From JAVKFY01 sp040223615 (GTDB lineage Bacteria; Pseudomonadota; Alphaproteobacteria; GCA-2731375), in contig JAVKFY010000002.1 of assembly GCA_040223615.1 (NCBI GenBank), positions 1-64,000 on the forward strand: DNA of 64,000 bases. The letters are read 5' to 3'. The position numbers and the translations under genes are program-made. This document shows positions 54,989 to 64,000 of this stretch, piece after piece. The notes under the pieces are model-generated. The model was not told the DNA's origin and did no database searches. It saw only the letters and a program-made list of their open reading frames with translations. Within the stretch, counting starts at the first letter, position 1, and each line of letters opens with the position of its first letter.

Positions 54989-56209
54989 GTGGCCCGCATC
55001 GTGATGAAATTCGGCGGCACGTCGGTCGCCGATGTCGAACGTATCAAGGCCGTGGCCGGCAAGGTCAAGGCCGAGGTCGAGGCTGGCAACGAGGTCGCGG
55101 TCGCGGTATCCGCCATGGCCGGCACCACCAACCAGCTCATCGCCTTTACGCGCGAGACCAGCGTGCTGCACGACGCGCGCGAGTATGACGTGGTGGTTTC
55201 CGCCGGTGAGCAGATCACCTGCGGCCTGTTGGCCATGGCGCTGCAGGCGATCGGCGTCAACGCGCGCTCCTGGCTCGGCTGGCAGCTTCCGCTGCAGACT
55301 GACGGCACGCATGGTAGTGCCCGGATTCAGGCGATCCCGGCCGACGAGGTGGTTCGCCGCTTCGGCGACGGCCAGGTGGCGGTGGTCGCCGGCTTCCAGG
55401 GCATCGGCACCGACAATCGCGTCACTACGCTGGGCCGTGGCGGTTCCGACACCACTGCGGTGGCGCTGGCGGCCGCGATCCAGGCCGACCGGTGCGATAT
55501 CTACACCGACGTCGACGGCGTCTACACGGCCGATCCGCGGATCGTGCCGCAGGCCCGCAAGCTCGACAAGGTAACCTACGAAGAGATGCTGGAGATGGCC
55601 TCGCAGGGCGCCAAGGTGCTTCAGACCCGCTCGGTGGAGCTGGCGATGAACCACCGCGTGCGCGTGCAGGTGCTGTCCAGCTTCTCCGACGAACCCGGCA
55701 CATTGGTAGTAGACGAGGACGAGATCGTGGAACACGCGGTCGTCAGCGGCATTGCCTATTCGAGCAATGAAGCCAAGATTACCATCCTGCGCGTCGCCGA
55801 CCGGCCCGGCATCGCGGCCACCGTCTTCGGCCGCCTGGCCGACGCGCAGATCAACGTCGACATGATCGTGCAGTCCGCTTCGGCCGACGGCGCGGCCACC
55901 GACATGACCTTCACCATCCAGCGCCCGGACCTGGAGCGCGCCATGGTGGTGCTGGAGGGTCTGAAGGAGGAGGTCGGCTTCCAGGACGTCATCGCCGACG
56001 GCAACGTCGTCAAGGTGTCGGTGATCGGCGTCGGCATGCGCAGCCACGCCGGCGTCGCCCAGCGCATGTTCCAGGCGCTCAGCGACAAGGGCATCAACAT
56101 CCACGTGATCTCCACCTCCGAGATCAAGATCTCGGTGATTATCTCGGCCGACTATACCGAGCTGGCGGTGCGCGCCCTGCACGCCGCCTACGGGTTGGAT
56201 GCGACCTGA
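54989..56209 (+). CDS. lysC: Aspartate kinase
   Basis: First enzyme of the lysine, threonine and methionine branch, phosphorylating aspartate. The 406-residue monofunctional form has the N-terminal KFGGTSVADVERI motif, the catalytic domain to about 250 with TLGRGGSDTTAVALA and two C-terminal ACT domains (about 265-335 and 345-406) for allosteric control. The GTG at 54989 is preferred: AGAGG lies 5 bases upstream and the product then starts just before MKFGGTS. It is followed after 21 bases by ptsP. Confidence 0.97.
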   Translation: MARIVMKFGGTSVADVERIKAVAGKVKAEVEAGNEVAVAVSAMAGTTNQLIAFTRETSVLHDAREYDVVVSAGEQITCGLLAMALQAIGVNARSWLGWQLPLQTDGTHGSARIQAIPADEVVRRFGDGQVAVVAGFQGIGTDNRVTTLGRGGSDTTAVALAAAIQADRCDIYTDVDGVYTADPRIVPQARKLDKVTYEEMLEMASQGAKVLQTRSVELAMNHRVRVQVLSSFSDEPGTLVVDEDEIVEHAVVSGIAYSSNEAKITILRVADRPGIAATVFGRLADAQINVDMIVQSASADGAATDMTFTIQRPDLERAMVVLEGLKEEVGFQDVIADGNVVKVSVIGVGMRSHAGVAQRMFQALSDKGINIHVISTSEIKISVIISADYTELAVRALHAAYGLDAT

Positions 56210-56230
56210 TCCGGGCAGGGCACTAAACAG

Positions 56231-58483
56231 ATGAGCGTCCGTCGCCAGACCGGGCCGCGCACCCTGCTGCGCCAGTTGCGCGAGCTGATGGCCGCGCCCG
56301 GCGAGGCGCAGCATCGGTTGAACCAGGTCGTCCAGGTGGTCGCCGCCAACATGGTGGCCGAGGTCTGCTCGGTCTACCTGATCCGCGACGGCCTGCTGGA
56401 GCTGTTCGCCACCGAGGGCCTCAACGCCGAGGCCGTGCACAACACCAAGATGCGCCTCGACGAGGGCCTGGTCGGCCTGATCGCGCGCGAGGCGCGGCCG
56501 ATCTCGCTGGCCGACGCGCAGTCGCACAGCCGGTTCTCCTACCGCCCGGAAACCGGCGAGGAGATCTACTCCTCGCTGATGGGCGTGCCGGTGGTCCGGG
56601 CCGGCCGCGTCGTCGGCGTGCTGGTGGTACAGAACCGCACCCGGCGCCAGTACACCGAGGACGAGACCGAGGCGATGCAGACCATCGCCATGGTGCTGGC
56701 CGAAATGGTCGAGGCGCTGCTCGCCGAGACCGCCGGGGGCGGCACCGCGAACCTGGTCCCGGCGCGGCTGGAAGGCTCCGCATTGGCTGAAGGACTGGCC
56801 AGCGGCATCGCCGTGCTGCACCGGCCGCGCCTGGTGGTCGAGCGCCACGTCGCCGACGACGTCGCAGTCGAATACGACCGGCTCGACACCGCCGTCGCCG
56901 AGCTGCGCCGCGAGGTCGACCGCATGCTGCAATCGTCCGGCGGCGCCAGCACCGGCGAGTCGCGAGAGATCCTCGAGGCCTACCGCATGTTCGCCTACGA
57001 CCGCGGCTGGTTTAACCGCATGCAGGCCGGCATCACCTCGGGCCTGACCGCCGAGGCGGCGGTGGAGCGGGTGCAGATCGAGACCCGGGCGCGGATGACC
57101 GAGATCCACGACCCCTACTTGCGCGAACGCCTGCTCGACATCGAGGATCTGGCCAACCGGTTGCTGCGGATCCTGCTCGGCGCCACCGACGCGCCGGGCG
57201 CGCGCGAGCTGCCGCCCGACGCGGTGGTGGTGGCACGCCACCTCGGGCCGGCCGAGCTGCTGGACTACGACCAGACCGGCCTGAAGGCGCTGGTGCTGGA
57301 GGAGGGCGCGCCGACCAGCCATGTCGCCATCGTCGCGCGCGCGCTGCAGATCCCGGTGGTCGGCCGCGTCGATGGGTTGCTGGAGCAGGTCGAGCCCGGC
57401 GATCCGGTGGTGGTCGACGGCGACCGCGGCCTGGTGCTGCTGCGCCCCACCGCCGACGTCGCCGAGGCGATGGGCGCGGCGATCCTGCTGCGCGAGGCCC
57501 GGGTGGCCGAGTATGCCGCGCTGAAGGACGAGCCTGCGGTGACGCTGGATGGCACCCGTATCGAGCTCAACATCAACGCCGGCCTGCTCGCCGACCTGGT
57601 GCAGCTCGACAAGACCGGCGCCGACGGCGTCGGCCTGTATCGCACCGAACTGCACTTCATGGTGCGTTCCACGCTGCCGCACGTGGCCACCCAGACCGAG
57701 TTCTACAGCCAGGTGGTGAACGATGCCGGCGACCATCCGGTGATGTTCCGCACTGTCGATATCGGCGGCGACAAGGTGCTGCCCTACATGCGCGGCTACG
57801 AGGAAGAGAATCCGGCGATGGGCTGGCGCGCGATCCGGCTGGCCCTGGACCGGCCGGCGCTGCTGCGCATGCAGTTCCGGGCGCTGCTGAACGCGACCGC
57901 CGGGCGCACGCTGAACCTGATGTTCCCGATGATCGCCGAGGTCGCCGAGTTCGACGCCGCCCGCGAGCTGCTGGACCGCGACATCGCCCGCCAGCGCCGT
58001 GCCGGCCTGCCGATGCCTTCCGAAATCAACGTCGGCACCATGCTGGAGGTGCCGAGCCTGGTGTGGCAACTCCCGGCGTTGCTGCGCCGCGTCGACTTCA
58101 TCTCCATCGGTTCCAACGACCTGCTGCAGTTCCTGTTCGCGTCCGACCGTGGCAACAGCCGGCTGGAGGGCCGCTACGAAATCCTGAGCCCGGCGGCGCT
58201 GAGCCTGCTGCGCCAGGTGGTGAGCGGTTGCGATGCCGCCGGCGTGAAGGTCAGCCTGTGCGGCGAGGCCGCCGGCCGGCCGCTGGAGGCGATGGCGCTG
58301 CTCGGCCTCGGCCTGCGCTCGATCTCGATGTCGGCCGGCTCGATCGGCCCGGTCAAGCAGATGCTGCGCGGCCTTGATCTGCCGACGCTAAACGCCTTCA
58401 TGTCGCCACTATTGGATGGCGACATGTCGAACCTGCGCGAACCGTTGACTCAATTCGCGCAAGACCACGGTATCGCGATCTAG
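56231..58483 (+). CDS. ptsP: Phosphoenolpyruvate-protein phosphotransferase PtsP (EI-Ntr)
   Basis: First component of the nitrogen phosphotransferase system, passing phosphate from PEP to NPr. The 750-residue protein has an N-terminal GAF domain (about 20-165), the EI N-domain with the phosphorylated His H364 in GAPTSHVAIVARAL and the C-terminal PEP-binding barrel with GLYRTELHFM and VSLCGEAAG. The lysC-ptsP-prfA block is conserved in alphaproteobacteria; here three further genes lie before prfA. Confidence 0.97.
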   Translation: MSVRRQTGPRTLLRQLRELMAAPGEAQHRLNQVVQVVAANMVAEVCSVYLIRDGLLELFATEGLNAEAVHNTKMRLDEGLVGLIAREARPISLADAQSHSRFSYRPETGEEIYSSLMGVPVVRAGRVVGVLVVQNRTRRQYTEDETEAMQTIAMVLAEMVEALLAETAGGGTANLVPARLEGSALAEGLASGIAVLHRPRLVVERHVADDVAVEYDRLDTAVAELRREVDRMLQSSGGASTGESREILEAYRMFAYDRGWFNRMQAGITSGLTAEAAVERVQIETRARMTEIHDPYLRERLLDIEDLANRLLRILLGATDAPGARELPPDAVVVARHLGPAELLDYDQTGLKALVLEEGAPTSHVAIVARALQIPVVGRVDGLLEQVEPGDPVVVDGDRGLVLLRPTADVAEAMGAAILLREARVAEYAALKDEPAVTLDGTRIELNINAGLLADLVQLDKTGADGVGLYRTELHFMVRSTLPHVATQTEFYSQVVNDAGDHPVMFRTVDIGGDKVLPYMRGYEEENPAMGWRAIRLALDRPALLRMQFRALLNATAGRTLNLMFPMIAEVAEFDAARELLDRDIARQRRAGLPMPSEINVGTMLEVPSLVWQLPALLRRVDFISIGSNDLLQFLFASDRGNSRLEGRYEILSPAALSLLRQVVSGCDAAGVKVSLCGEAAGRPLEAMALLGLGLRSISMSAGSIGPVKQMLRGLDLPTLNAFMSPLLDGDMSNLREPLTQFAQDHGIAI

Positions 58484-58569
58484 GCAATTGAAGTCACAGC
58501 CCGATTTTGGTCTAGTTGCACCGCAGCGCGACGTTGCCGCGAGGGGACGCGCAACATCGCGCGTAGTGG

Positions 58570-58584
58570 TTAACAGATTAGTAA
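58570..58584. promoter_or_regulatory. Possible CtrA-type half-consensus site
   Basis: TTAA-N7-GTAA lies about 85 bases upstream of the RodZ-like gene in an unusually A+T-rich part of the ptsP-rodZ gap. The CtrA consensus is TTAA-N7-TTAA, so one base of the second half differs. A link to cell-cycle control of the morphogenesis gene is speculation. Confidence 0.2.
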
Positions 58585-58668
58585 TCATTGGGCATCAACT
58601 TTGCAGTCCGGTAAATCCAATCAGGTCGCGACCTGGACGGCGGCCTGAATCGACAGAGAAGCGACGGC

Positions 58669-60018
58669 ATGCTTGACCGACGCCAATACAGAGATCGCAA
58701 CGAACCCACTGTCGAGCCGCGGCTGACGGTGGTCGACGAACCGTCGCTCTTCGAAAACGCCCTGCCCAGTGTCGGCCGCGACCTGCGTCTGGCCCGCGAG
58801 GCCACCGGCGCCACCGTTGAAGACATTGCCGCGCACCTGCGCATCCGCACCGACTACATCGTCGCGATCGAGGCCGAGGACTTCGACAAGCTGCCGGCGC
58901 CGGCCTATGTCAGCGGCTTCCTGCGCACCTACGCCAACTGTGTCGGACTCGACCCCGACCGGGTGATCGCCGCCTACAAGACCGAGCTGGCGCCGGGTTC
59001 GAGCAAGGCCGCGCTGGTCTTCCCGACGCCGCTCGACGAGCCGCGCCGGCCGCGCGGCCTGATCATGGTCGGTGCCTTCCTGGTGGCGCTGATGATCTAC
59101 GGCGCCTGGAGCTACGTCCAGACCCGCGACCGCCTGGCGCTCGACTACGTGCCGGCGCCGCCGGCCCGGTTGACGGCACTGATCGGTACCACGCCGGTGA
59201 TCGAGGCGGTATCCGCGATCCGGCCGCAAGCCGCGCCGGTAAGCATCGTCACGCCGGAGCCGATGGGCGGGGCGCTGGCCGCCGCGGTCGATCAGGCGGC
59301 GATGGCCGACGACACCGCCGGTGCCTTCGACGCGTCGCTGGTATCGTTGGCCGAGGCCCGCCCGGCCGCGGCCGAGGAGGTCGACGCCGCGCCGACCCGT
59401 CCGGCCAACGAGCAGGCGATGCTGGCCTACCTGGCCCCGGTCACCGCCAGCCCGGAACGCCGCCTGCCGGAAACGCCCGTGGTGGCGCCGGTCGATGTTC
59501 AGGCCGAGATCGCCCCGGAAATCCCGGCGGACACGCCCGCGCCAACCCCGGTCGCCAACGCCGAGAACGACGACGAGGCGGCCCGGCCAGCCAATGACCT
59601 GCAAGTGGCGATGACCGCGCCGGCCGCCAGCCCGGTGCAGACCCCGCCGGCGCCGATCGCCGTCGCGGCGCCGGAACCGCCGACGGTGCCGCGTGTCGGC
59701 AGCGGCGGCTACGCGCCGCAGACCTACGGCCTGGCCAATGCCAATGCCCGCGTGCAACTGCGCGCGCTGGCCGACTCCTGGGTCCAGGTCCAGGGTCCCG
59801 ACAACGAGCTGCTGCTGACCCGCATCCTGCGCTCCGGCGACACCTACCGCGCGCCGAACCGCCCGGACATCGTGATGATGACCGGCAATGCCGGCGCGCT
59901 GGAGGTCATCGTCGACGGCCGCCCGCTCGGCCCGCTGGGCGGCGAGGGCCAGGTCAGGCGCAACGTCCCGCTGGCCGCCGAACAACTCGTCGCGCTGGTC
60001 GCCAGCGTCGCCGACTGA
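58669..60018 (+). CDS. RodZ-like helix-turn-helix membrane protein (DUF4115)
   Basis: A 449-residue morphogenesis-type protein: a cytoplasmic Cro-like helix-turn-helix (about 33-105; LRLAREATGATVEDIAAHLRIRTDYI), one membrane helix (about 128-147), a long Ala/Pro-rich periplasmic linker (150-350) and a C-terminal DUF4115 beta domain (about 360-445). RodZ links MreB filaments to the elongasome. It lies about 100 bases before ispG in the conserved rodZ-ispG-hisS order. Confidence 0.9.
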   Translation: MLDRRQYRDRNEPTVEPRLTVVDEPSLFENALPSVGRDLRLAREATGATVEDIAAHLRIRTDYIVAIEAEDFDKLPAPAYVSGFLRTYANCVGLDPDRVIAAYKTELAPGSSKAALVFPTPLDEPRRPRGLIMVGAFLVALMIYGAWSYVQTRDRLALDYVPAPPARLTALIGTTPVIEAVSAIRPQAAPVSIVTPEPMGGALAAAVDQAAMADDTAGAFDASLVSLAEARPAAAEEVDAAPTRPANEQAMLAYLAPVTASPERRLPETPVVAPVDVQAEIAPEIPADTPAPTPVANAENDDEAARPANDLQVAMTAPAASPVQTPPAPIAVAAPEPPTVPRVGSGGYAPQTYGLANANARVQLRALADSWVQVQGPDNELLLTRILRSGDTYRAPNRPDIVMMTGNAGALEVIVDGRPLGPLGGEGQVRRNVPLAAEQLVALVASVAD

Positions 60019-60116
60019 GCCTCCCCGCCCCCGGGCTTGACAGCGGGCGGTATCCGTCCGACACGTCCGGTCATGTGCGAGCCTGAGGGTGCGCGCAAGC
60101 CTGGGAGCCCGACTGC

Positions 60117-61232
60117 ATGAGCGTGCGACCGTATCGCGACATTCACCGCCGCAAGAGCCGCCAGATCCACGTCGGGCGGGTGCCGGTCGGCGGCGACGCA
60201 CCGATCACGGTGCAGACCATGACCAACACCCTGACCAGCGATGCCGCGGCCACCATTGCCCAGGTGCAGGCCGCCGAGCGCGCCGGCGTCGACATCGTGC
60301 GCGTGTCCTGCCCGGACAAGGAGAGCACGGCGGCGCTGAAAGAGATCGTGCGCGCCGCCTCGGTGCCGATCGTCGCCGACATCCATTTCCACTACAAACG
60401 CGCCATCGAGGCGGCCGAGGCCGGCGCTGCCTGCCTGCGCATCAACCCCGGCAATATCGGCTCGATGGACCGGGTGCGCGAGGTGGTGAAGGCGGCCAAA
60501 GACCACGGCTGCTCGATGCGCATCGGCGTCAACGCCGGCAGCTTGGAGCGCGAGCTGCTGGAGCGCTACGGCGAGCCGTGTCCGGAGGCGATGGTCGAGA
60601 GCGCGCTGAACCACGCCAAGGTGCTGGAAGACGCCGATTTCTTCGAGTTCAAGATCTCGGTCAAAGCGTCCGACGTGTTCCTGGCGGTGGCCGCCTACCA
60701 GGGCCTGGCCGAGGCCTGCGACTATCCCCTGCACCTCGGCATCACCGAGGCCGGCGGCTTCCGCACCGGGTCGGTGAAGTCGTCGATCGGCATGGGCATG
60801 CTGCTGTGGTCGGGCATCGGCGACACCATCCGCGTGTCGCTGTCGGCCGACCCGGTGGAAGAGGTCAAGGTCGGCTTCGACATCCTGAAGTCGCTCGGCT
60901 TGCGCCACCGCGGCGTCAACATCATCTCCTGCCCGTCCTGCGCGCGTCAGGCCTTCCCGGTGATCAAGACCGTCGAGGTCCTTGAGGAGCGGTTGGCGCA
61001 TATCACCACGCCGATGACGGTCTCGATCATCGGCTGCGTGGTGAACGGCCCGGGCGAGGCGCGCGAGACCGACATCGGGCTTACCGGTGGCGGCCAGGGC
61101 CATCACATGGTCTACCTCAACGGCATGACCGACCACCGCATTGACGACGCCGGCCTGGTCGAGCACATCGTCGAACTGGTCGAGGCCAAGGCGGCCGAGA
61201 TCGACGCCCGCACCGCCGTCGCCGCCGAGTAG
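60117..61232 (+). CDS. ispG: 4-hydroxy-3-methylbut-2-en-1-yl diphosphate synthase (IspG/GcpE)
   Basis: Sixth enzyme of the MEP isoprenoid pathway, a [4Fe-4S] reductase converting MEcPP to HMBPP. The 371-residue bacterial two-domain form has the TIM barrel at the N-terminus (IHVGRVPVGGDAPITVQTMTNT) and cluster ligands in CPSC (about 270-273) and IIGCVVNGPGEA (Cys about 305). It starts with ATG at 60117 and is followed after 9 bases by hisS. Confidence 0.98.
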   Translation: MSVRPYRDIHRRKSRQIHVGRVPVGGDAPITVQTMTNTLTSDAAATIAQVQAAERAGVDIVRVSCPDKESTAALKEIVRAASVPIVADIHFHYKRAIEAAEAGAACLRINPGNIGSMDRVREVVKAAKDHGCSMRIGVNAGSLERELLERYGEPCPEAMVESALNHAKVLEDADFFEFKISVKASDVFLAVAAYQGLAEACDYPLHLGITEAGGFRTGSVKSSIGMGMLLWSGIGDTIRVSLSADPVEEVKVGFDILKSLGLRHRGVNIISCPSCARQAFPVIKTVEVLEERLAHITTPMTVSIIGCVVNGPGEARETDIGLTGGGQGHHMVYLNGMTDHRIDDAGLVEHIVELVEAKAAEIDARTAVAAE

Positions 61233-61241
61233 AATGCCGAG

Positions 61242-62489
61242 ATGAGCAACAAGCTGCAGCCGGTGCGCGGCACCCACGACCTCGTCGGCGCGGACTATCG
61301 CCGCCACCGCCACGTGATCGAGACCGCTCGCGCGGTTGCCGCCCGTTACGGGATGGAAGGCGTCGACACGCCGATCTTCGAGTTCACGCCGGTCTTCGCG
61401 CGCACCATGGGCGAGGGTTCCGACGTCGTGCGCAAGGAGATGTACACCTTCGCCGACCGCGGCGGCGAGGAGCTGACCCTGCGCCCGGAATTCACCGCCG
61501 GCATCTGCCGCGCCGTGATCTCCGGCGGCATGCAGCAGAACCTTCCGGTGAAGTTCTTCGCGCACGGCCCGGCCTTTCGCTACGAGCGGCCGCAGAAGGG
61601 CCGCCAGCGCCAGTTCCACCAGATCGACGCCGAGATCATCGGCGTCGCCGAACCGCAGGCCGACATCGAGATCATCGCGCTCGGCGCCGACATCCTGCGC
61701 GAGCTCGGCGTGCTGGACAGTTGCACGCTGGAAATCAACACCCTGGGCGACCCGGAAAGCCGCGCCGCCTACCGCGAGGCCCTGGTGACCTACTTCGCCG
61801 GCCACAAGGACAAGCTGTCGGCGGACAGCGTCGACCGGCTGCAGCGCAATCCGCTGCGCATTCTCGATTCGAAAGACCAGGGCGACCGCGCGTTGATCCC
61901 CGACGCGCCGCGGATGGCAGATTTCCTGAACGACCACAGCCGCGATTTCTTCACCGCGGTGAAGGACGGCCTGTCGGCACTCGGCGTCGCCTTCAACGTC
62001 AACGAGCGGCTGGTGCGCGGCCTGGACTACTACACCCACACCGCCTTCGAGTTCGTCACCGACGCGCTGGGCGCGCAGGGCGCGGTGATCGCCGGCGGCC
62101 GCTACGACGGCCTGATCGAGACGCTGGGCGGTCCGCCGACGCCCGGCATCGGCTGGGCCGGCGGCATCGAGCGGCTGGCGATGCTGGCGCAGACCGCGCC
62201 TGACCCGGTCCGGCCCGTTGCCATCGTGCCGATCGGCGCCGAGGCGGAGACCATCGCGCTGCCGCTGGCGCACCGTTTGCGCCGGGCTGGCTTCGTGGTC
62301 GAGCACACCTATCGCGGCAATGTCGGTCGCCGCATGAAGCGCGCGGATCGCGTCAACGCCCGCGTCGCGCTGCTGATCGGCGAGGACGAACTGGCCCAGC
62401 AGGTCGCGACGTTGCGCGACCTGGACGGCGGCGACCAGCGCACCGTGCCCCTGGCCGAGCTGGAAGTCGCGCTCGCTCAGTACCGTTAG
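61242..62489 (+). CDS. hisS: Histidyl-tRNA synthetase
   Basis: Charges tRNA-His. The 415-residue class II synthetase shows motif 1 (GMEGVDTPIFE), motif 2 (FRYERPQKGRQRQFHQ) and the histidine-specific motifs LVRGLDYYTHTAFE and GGRYDGL, plus a C-terminal anticodon-binding domain (about 320-415). ispG lies 9 bases upstream and prfA 11 bases downstream. Confidence 0.98.
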   Translation: MSNKLQPVRGTHDLVGADYRRHRHVIETARAVAARYGMEGVDTPIFEFTPVFARTMGEGSDVVRKEMYTFADRGGEELTLRPEFTAGICRAVISGGMQQNLPVKFFAHGPAFRYERPQKGRQRQFHQIDAEIIGVAEPQADIEIIALGADILRELGVLDSCTLEINTLGDPESRAAYREALVTYFAGHKDKLSADSVDRLQRNPLRILDSKDQGDRALIPDAPRMADFLNDHSRDFFTAVKDGLSALGVAFNVNERLVRGLDYYTHTAFEFVTDALGAQGAVIAGGRYDGLIETLGGPPTPGIGWAGGIERLAMLAQTAPDPVRPVAIVPIGAEAETIALPLAHRLRRAGFVVEHTYRGNVGRRMKRADRVNARVALLIGEDELAQQVATLRDLDGGDQRTVPLAELEVALAQYR

Positions 62490-62500
62490 GGCGACCGTCG

Positions 62501-63573
<1,073 letters not shown>

Positions 63574-63577
<4 letters not shown>

Positions 63578-64000
63578 GCCTCGGCGAGACGCTCGATACC
63601 GCCGTCTCCCGGCTCACCGAGGCCGGCGTGCCGGATGCGCGGCTCGATGCCGAGCTGCTGCTGGCGCACGTACTGGGCGACGAGCGCTGGCGTCTGCGGT
63701 TTCGCCGCGACGAGCCGATGTCGGCCGATCGGCGGGAACGGTTCGACGCGTTGATCGACGGCCGCGCCGCGCGCCGGCCGGTCTCGCGCCTCCTCGGCGC
63801 CCGCGAGTTCTGGAGCCTGGACTTCGCGGTCGACGACGCCGTGCTCGACCCGCGCCCGGATTCGGAAGTTCTGGTCCAGGCCGCGCTGGCCGCGATCGGC
63901 GACCACCAGGCAGCGCTGCGCATCGTCGACCTCGGCGTCGGGTCGGGTTGCCTGCTGCTGGCGTTGCTGAGCGAACTGCCGAACGCGACCGGCCTCGGCA
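63574..64000 (+). CDS. prmC: Release factor glutamine methyltransferase PrmC (partial, runs off the window)
   Basis: N5-methylates the GGQ glutamine of release factors. The first about 142 residues are present: the helical N-terminal domain (SLGETLDTAVSRLTEAGVPDARLDAELLLAHVLG) and the SAM motif I region (IVDLGVGSGCLLLALL). The NPPY active-site motif lies beyond the window. Start ATG overlaps the prfA stop. Confidence 0.97.

Noticed and set aside
54845..58069. Open frame of over 1000 codons antisense to lysC and ptsP
   Set aside because: Same shadow effect; composition is His/Ala/Gly/Arg-rich and two well-identified enzymes lie on the opposite strand.
60037..60042. TTGACA as a promoter for ispG
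   Set aside because: No acceptable -10 lies at 16-18 bases downstream.

Overview
The window is a 64 kb stretch of very G+C-rich chromosome packed with short-spaced genes. Core gene content and order (ftsE-ftsX; secA next to a parvulin and argJ; comF-grxC-nitrilase-DUF1178-ubiG-lysC-ptsP; rodZ-like-ispG-hisS-prfA-prmC) point to an alphaproteobacterium, most likely a Rhodospirillales-type lineage. That placement is inferred from gene order and protein style; no rRNA or other marker is present. I see no tRNA, rRNA, CRISPR array or prophage. No gene-free stretch exceeds about 300 bases.

Layout. 1-3.3 kb (minus strand): ftsX, ftsE, a DUF2182 membrane protein and a DUF1326 protein, with copies of a 59-bp two-hairpin repeat. 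3.4-16.6 kb: MocR-type regulator, secA, parvulin, argJ, mutT, a PagL-like lipid A deacylase diverging from a secreted caspase-like protease, MgtC-family protein, Rieske protein, beta-ketoadipyl-CoA thiolase, M48 lipoprotein protease, and YqjE/YqjD-like small membrane proteins. 16.6-28.2 kb: an ATPase, a PhyH dioxygenase and a signalling island. The island holds a free-standing double-sensor membrane protein, a TPR/Rossmann/adenylate-cyclase protein co-directional with an ABC_sub_bind periplasmic protein, and, divergently, a SpoIIE phosphatase, RsbW-type kinase, STAS protein and an MFS transporter fused to a paralogue of the double sensor. 28.3-35.6 kb: a complete peptide/nickel-type ABC transporter operon, a GcvA-like LysR regulator and a CmcJ/NvfI-family protein ending at a strong hairpin terminator. 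35.7-44.9 kb: CHASE2 adenylate cyclase with a secreted partner, outer-membrane barrel, ComB phosphatase, PAP2 phosphatase, dihaem cytochrome c, glnE. 45.0-47.75 kb: a complete 2.7 kb IS1595-family element with 8-bp target duplication, 19-bp terminal inverted repeats and five small passenger genes. 47.8-64 kb: a DUF1127 gene pair, a methyltransferase, an SDR and the conserved comF-to-prmC core block, interrupted by one PEP-CTERM protein gene.

How the genes work together. The most unusual part is the 18.5-28.2 kb island. It combines a partner-switching cascade (phosphatase, kinase, antagonist), a nucleotide cyclase, a periplasmic binding protein and two homologous four-helix sensors, one of them welded to an exporter-like MFS domain. 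No sigma factor is encoded nearby, so the output of the cascade may be the transporter or an unlinked target. The second unusual item is the cargo-bearing IS1595 element, which inserted exactly into the loop of an intergenic palindrome. The third is the 59-bp repeat, which abuts the start codons of two genes and seems to have supplied the start codon of ubiG.
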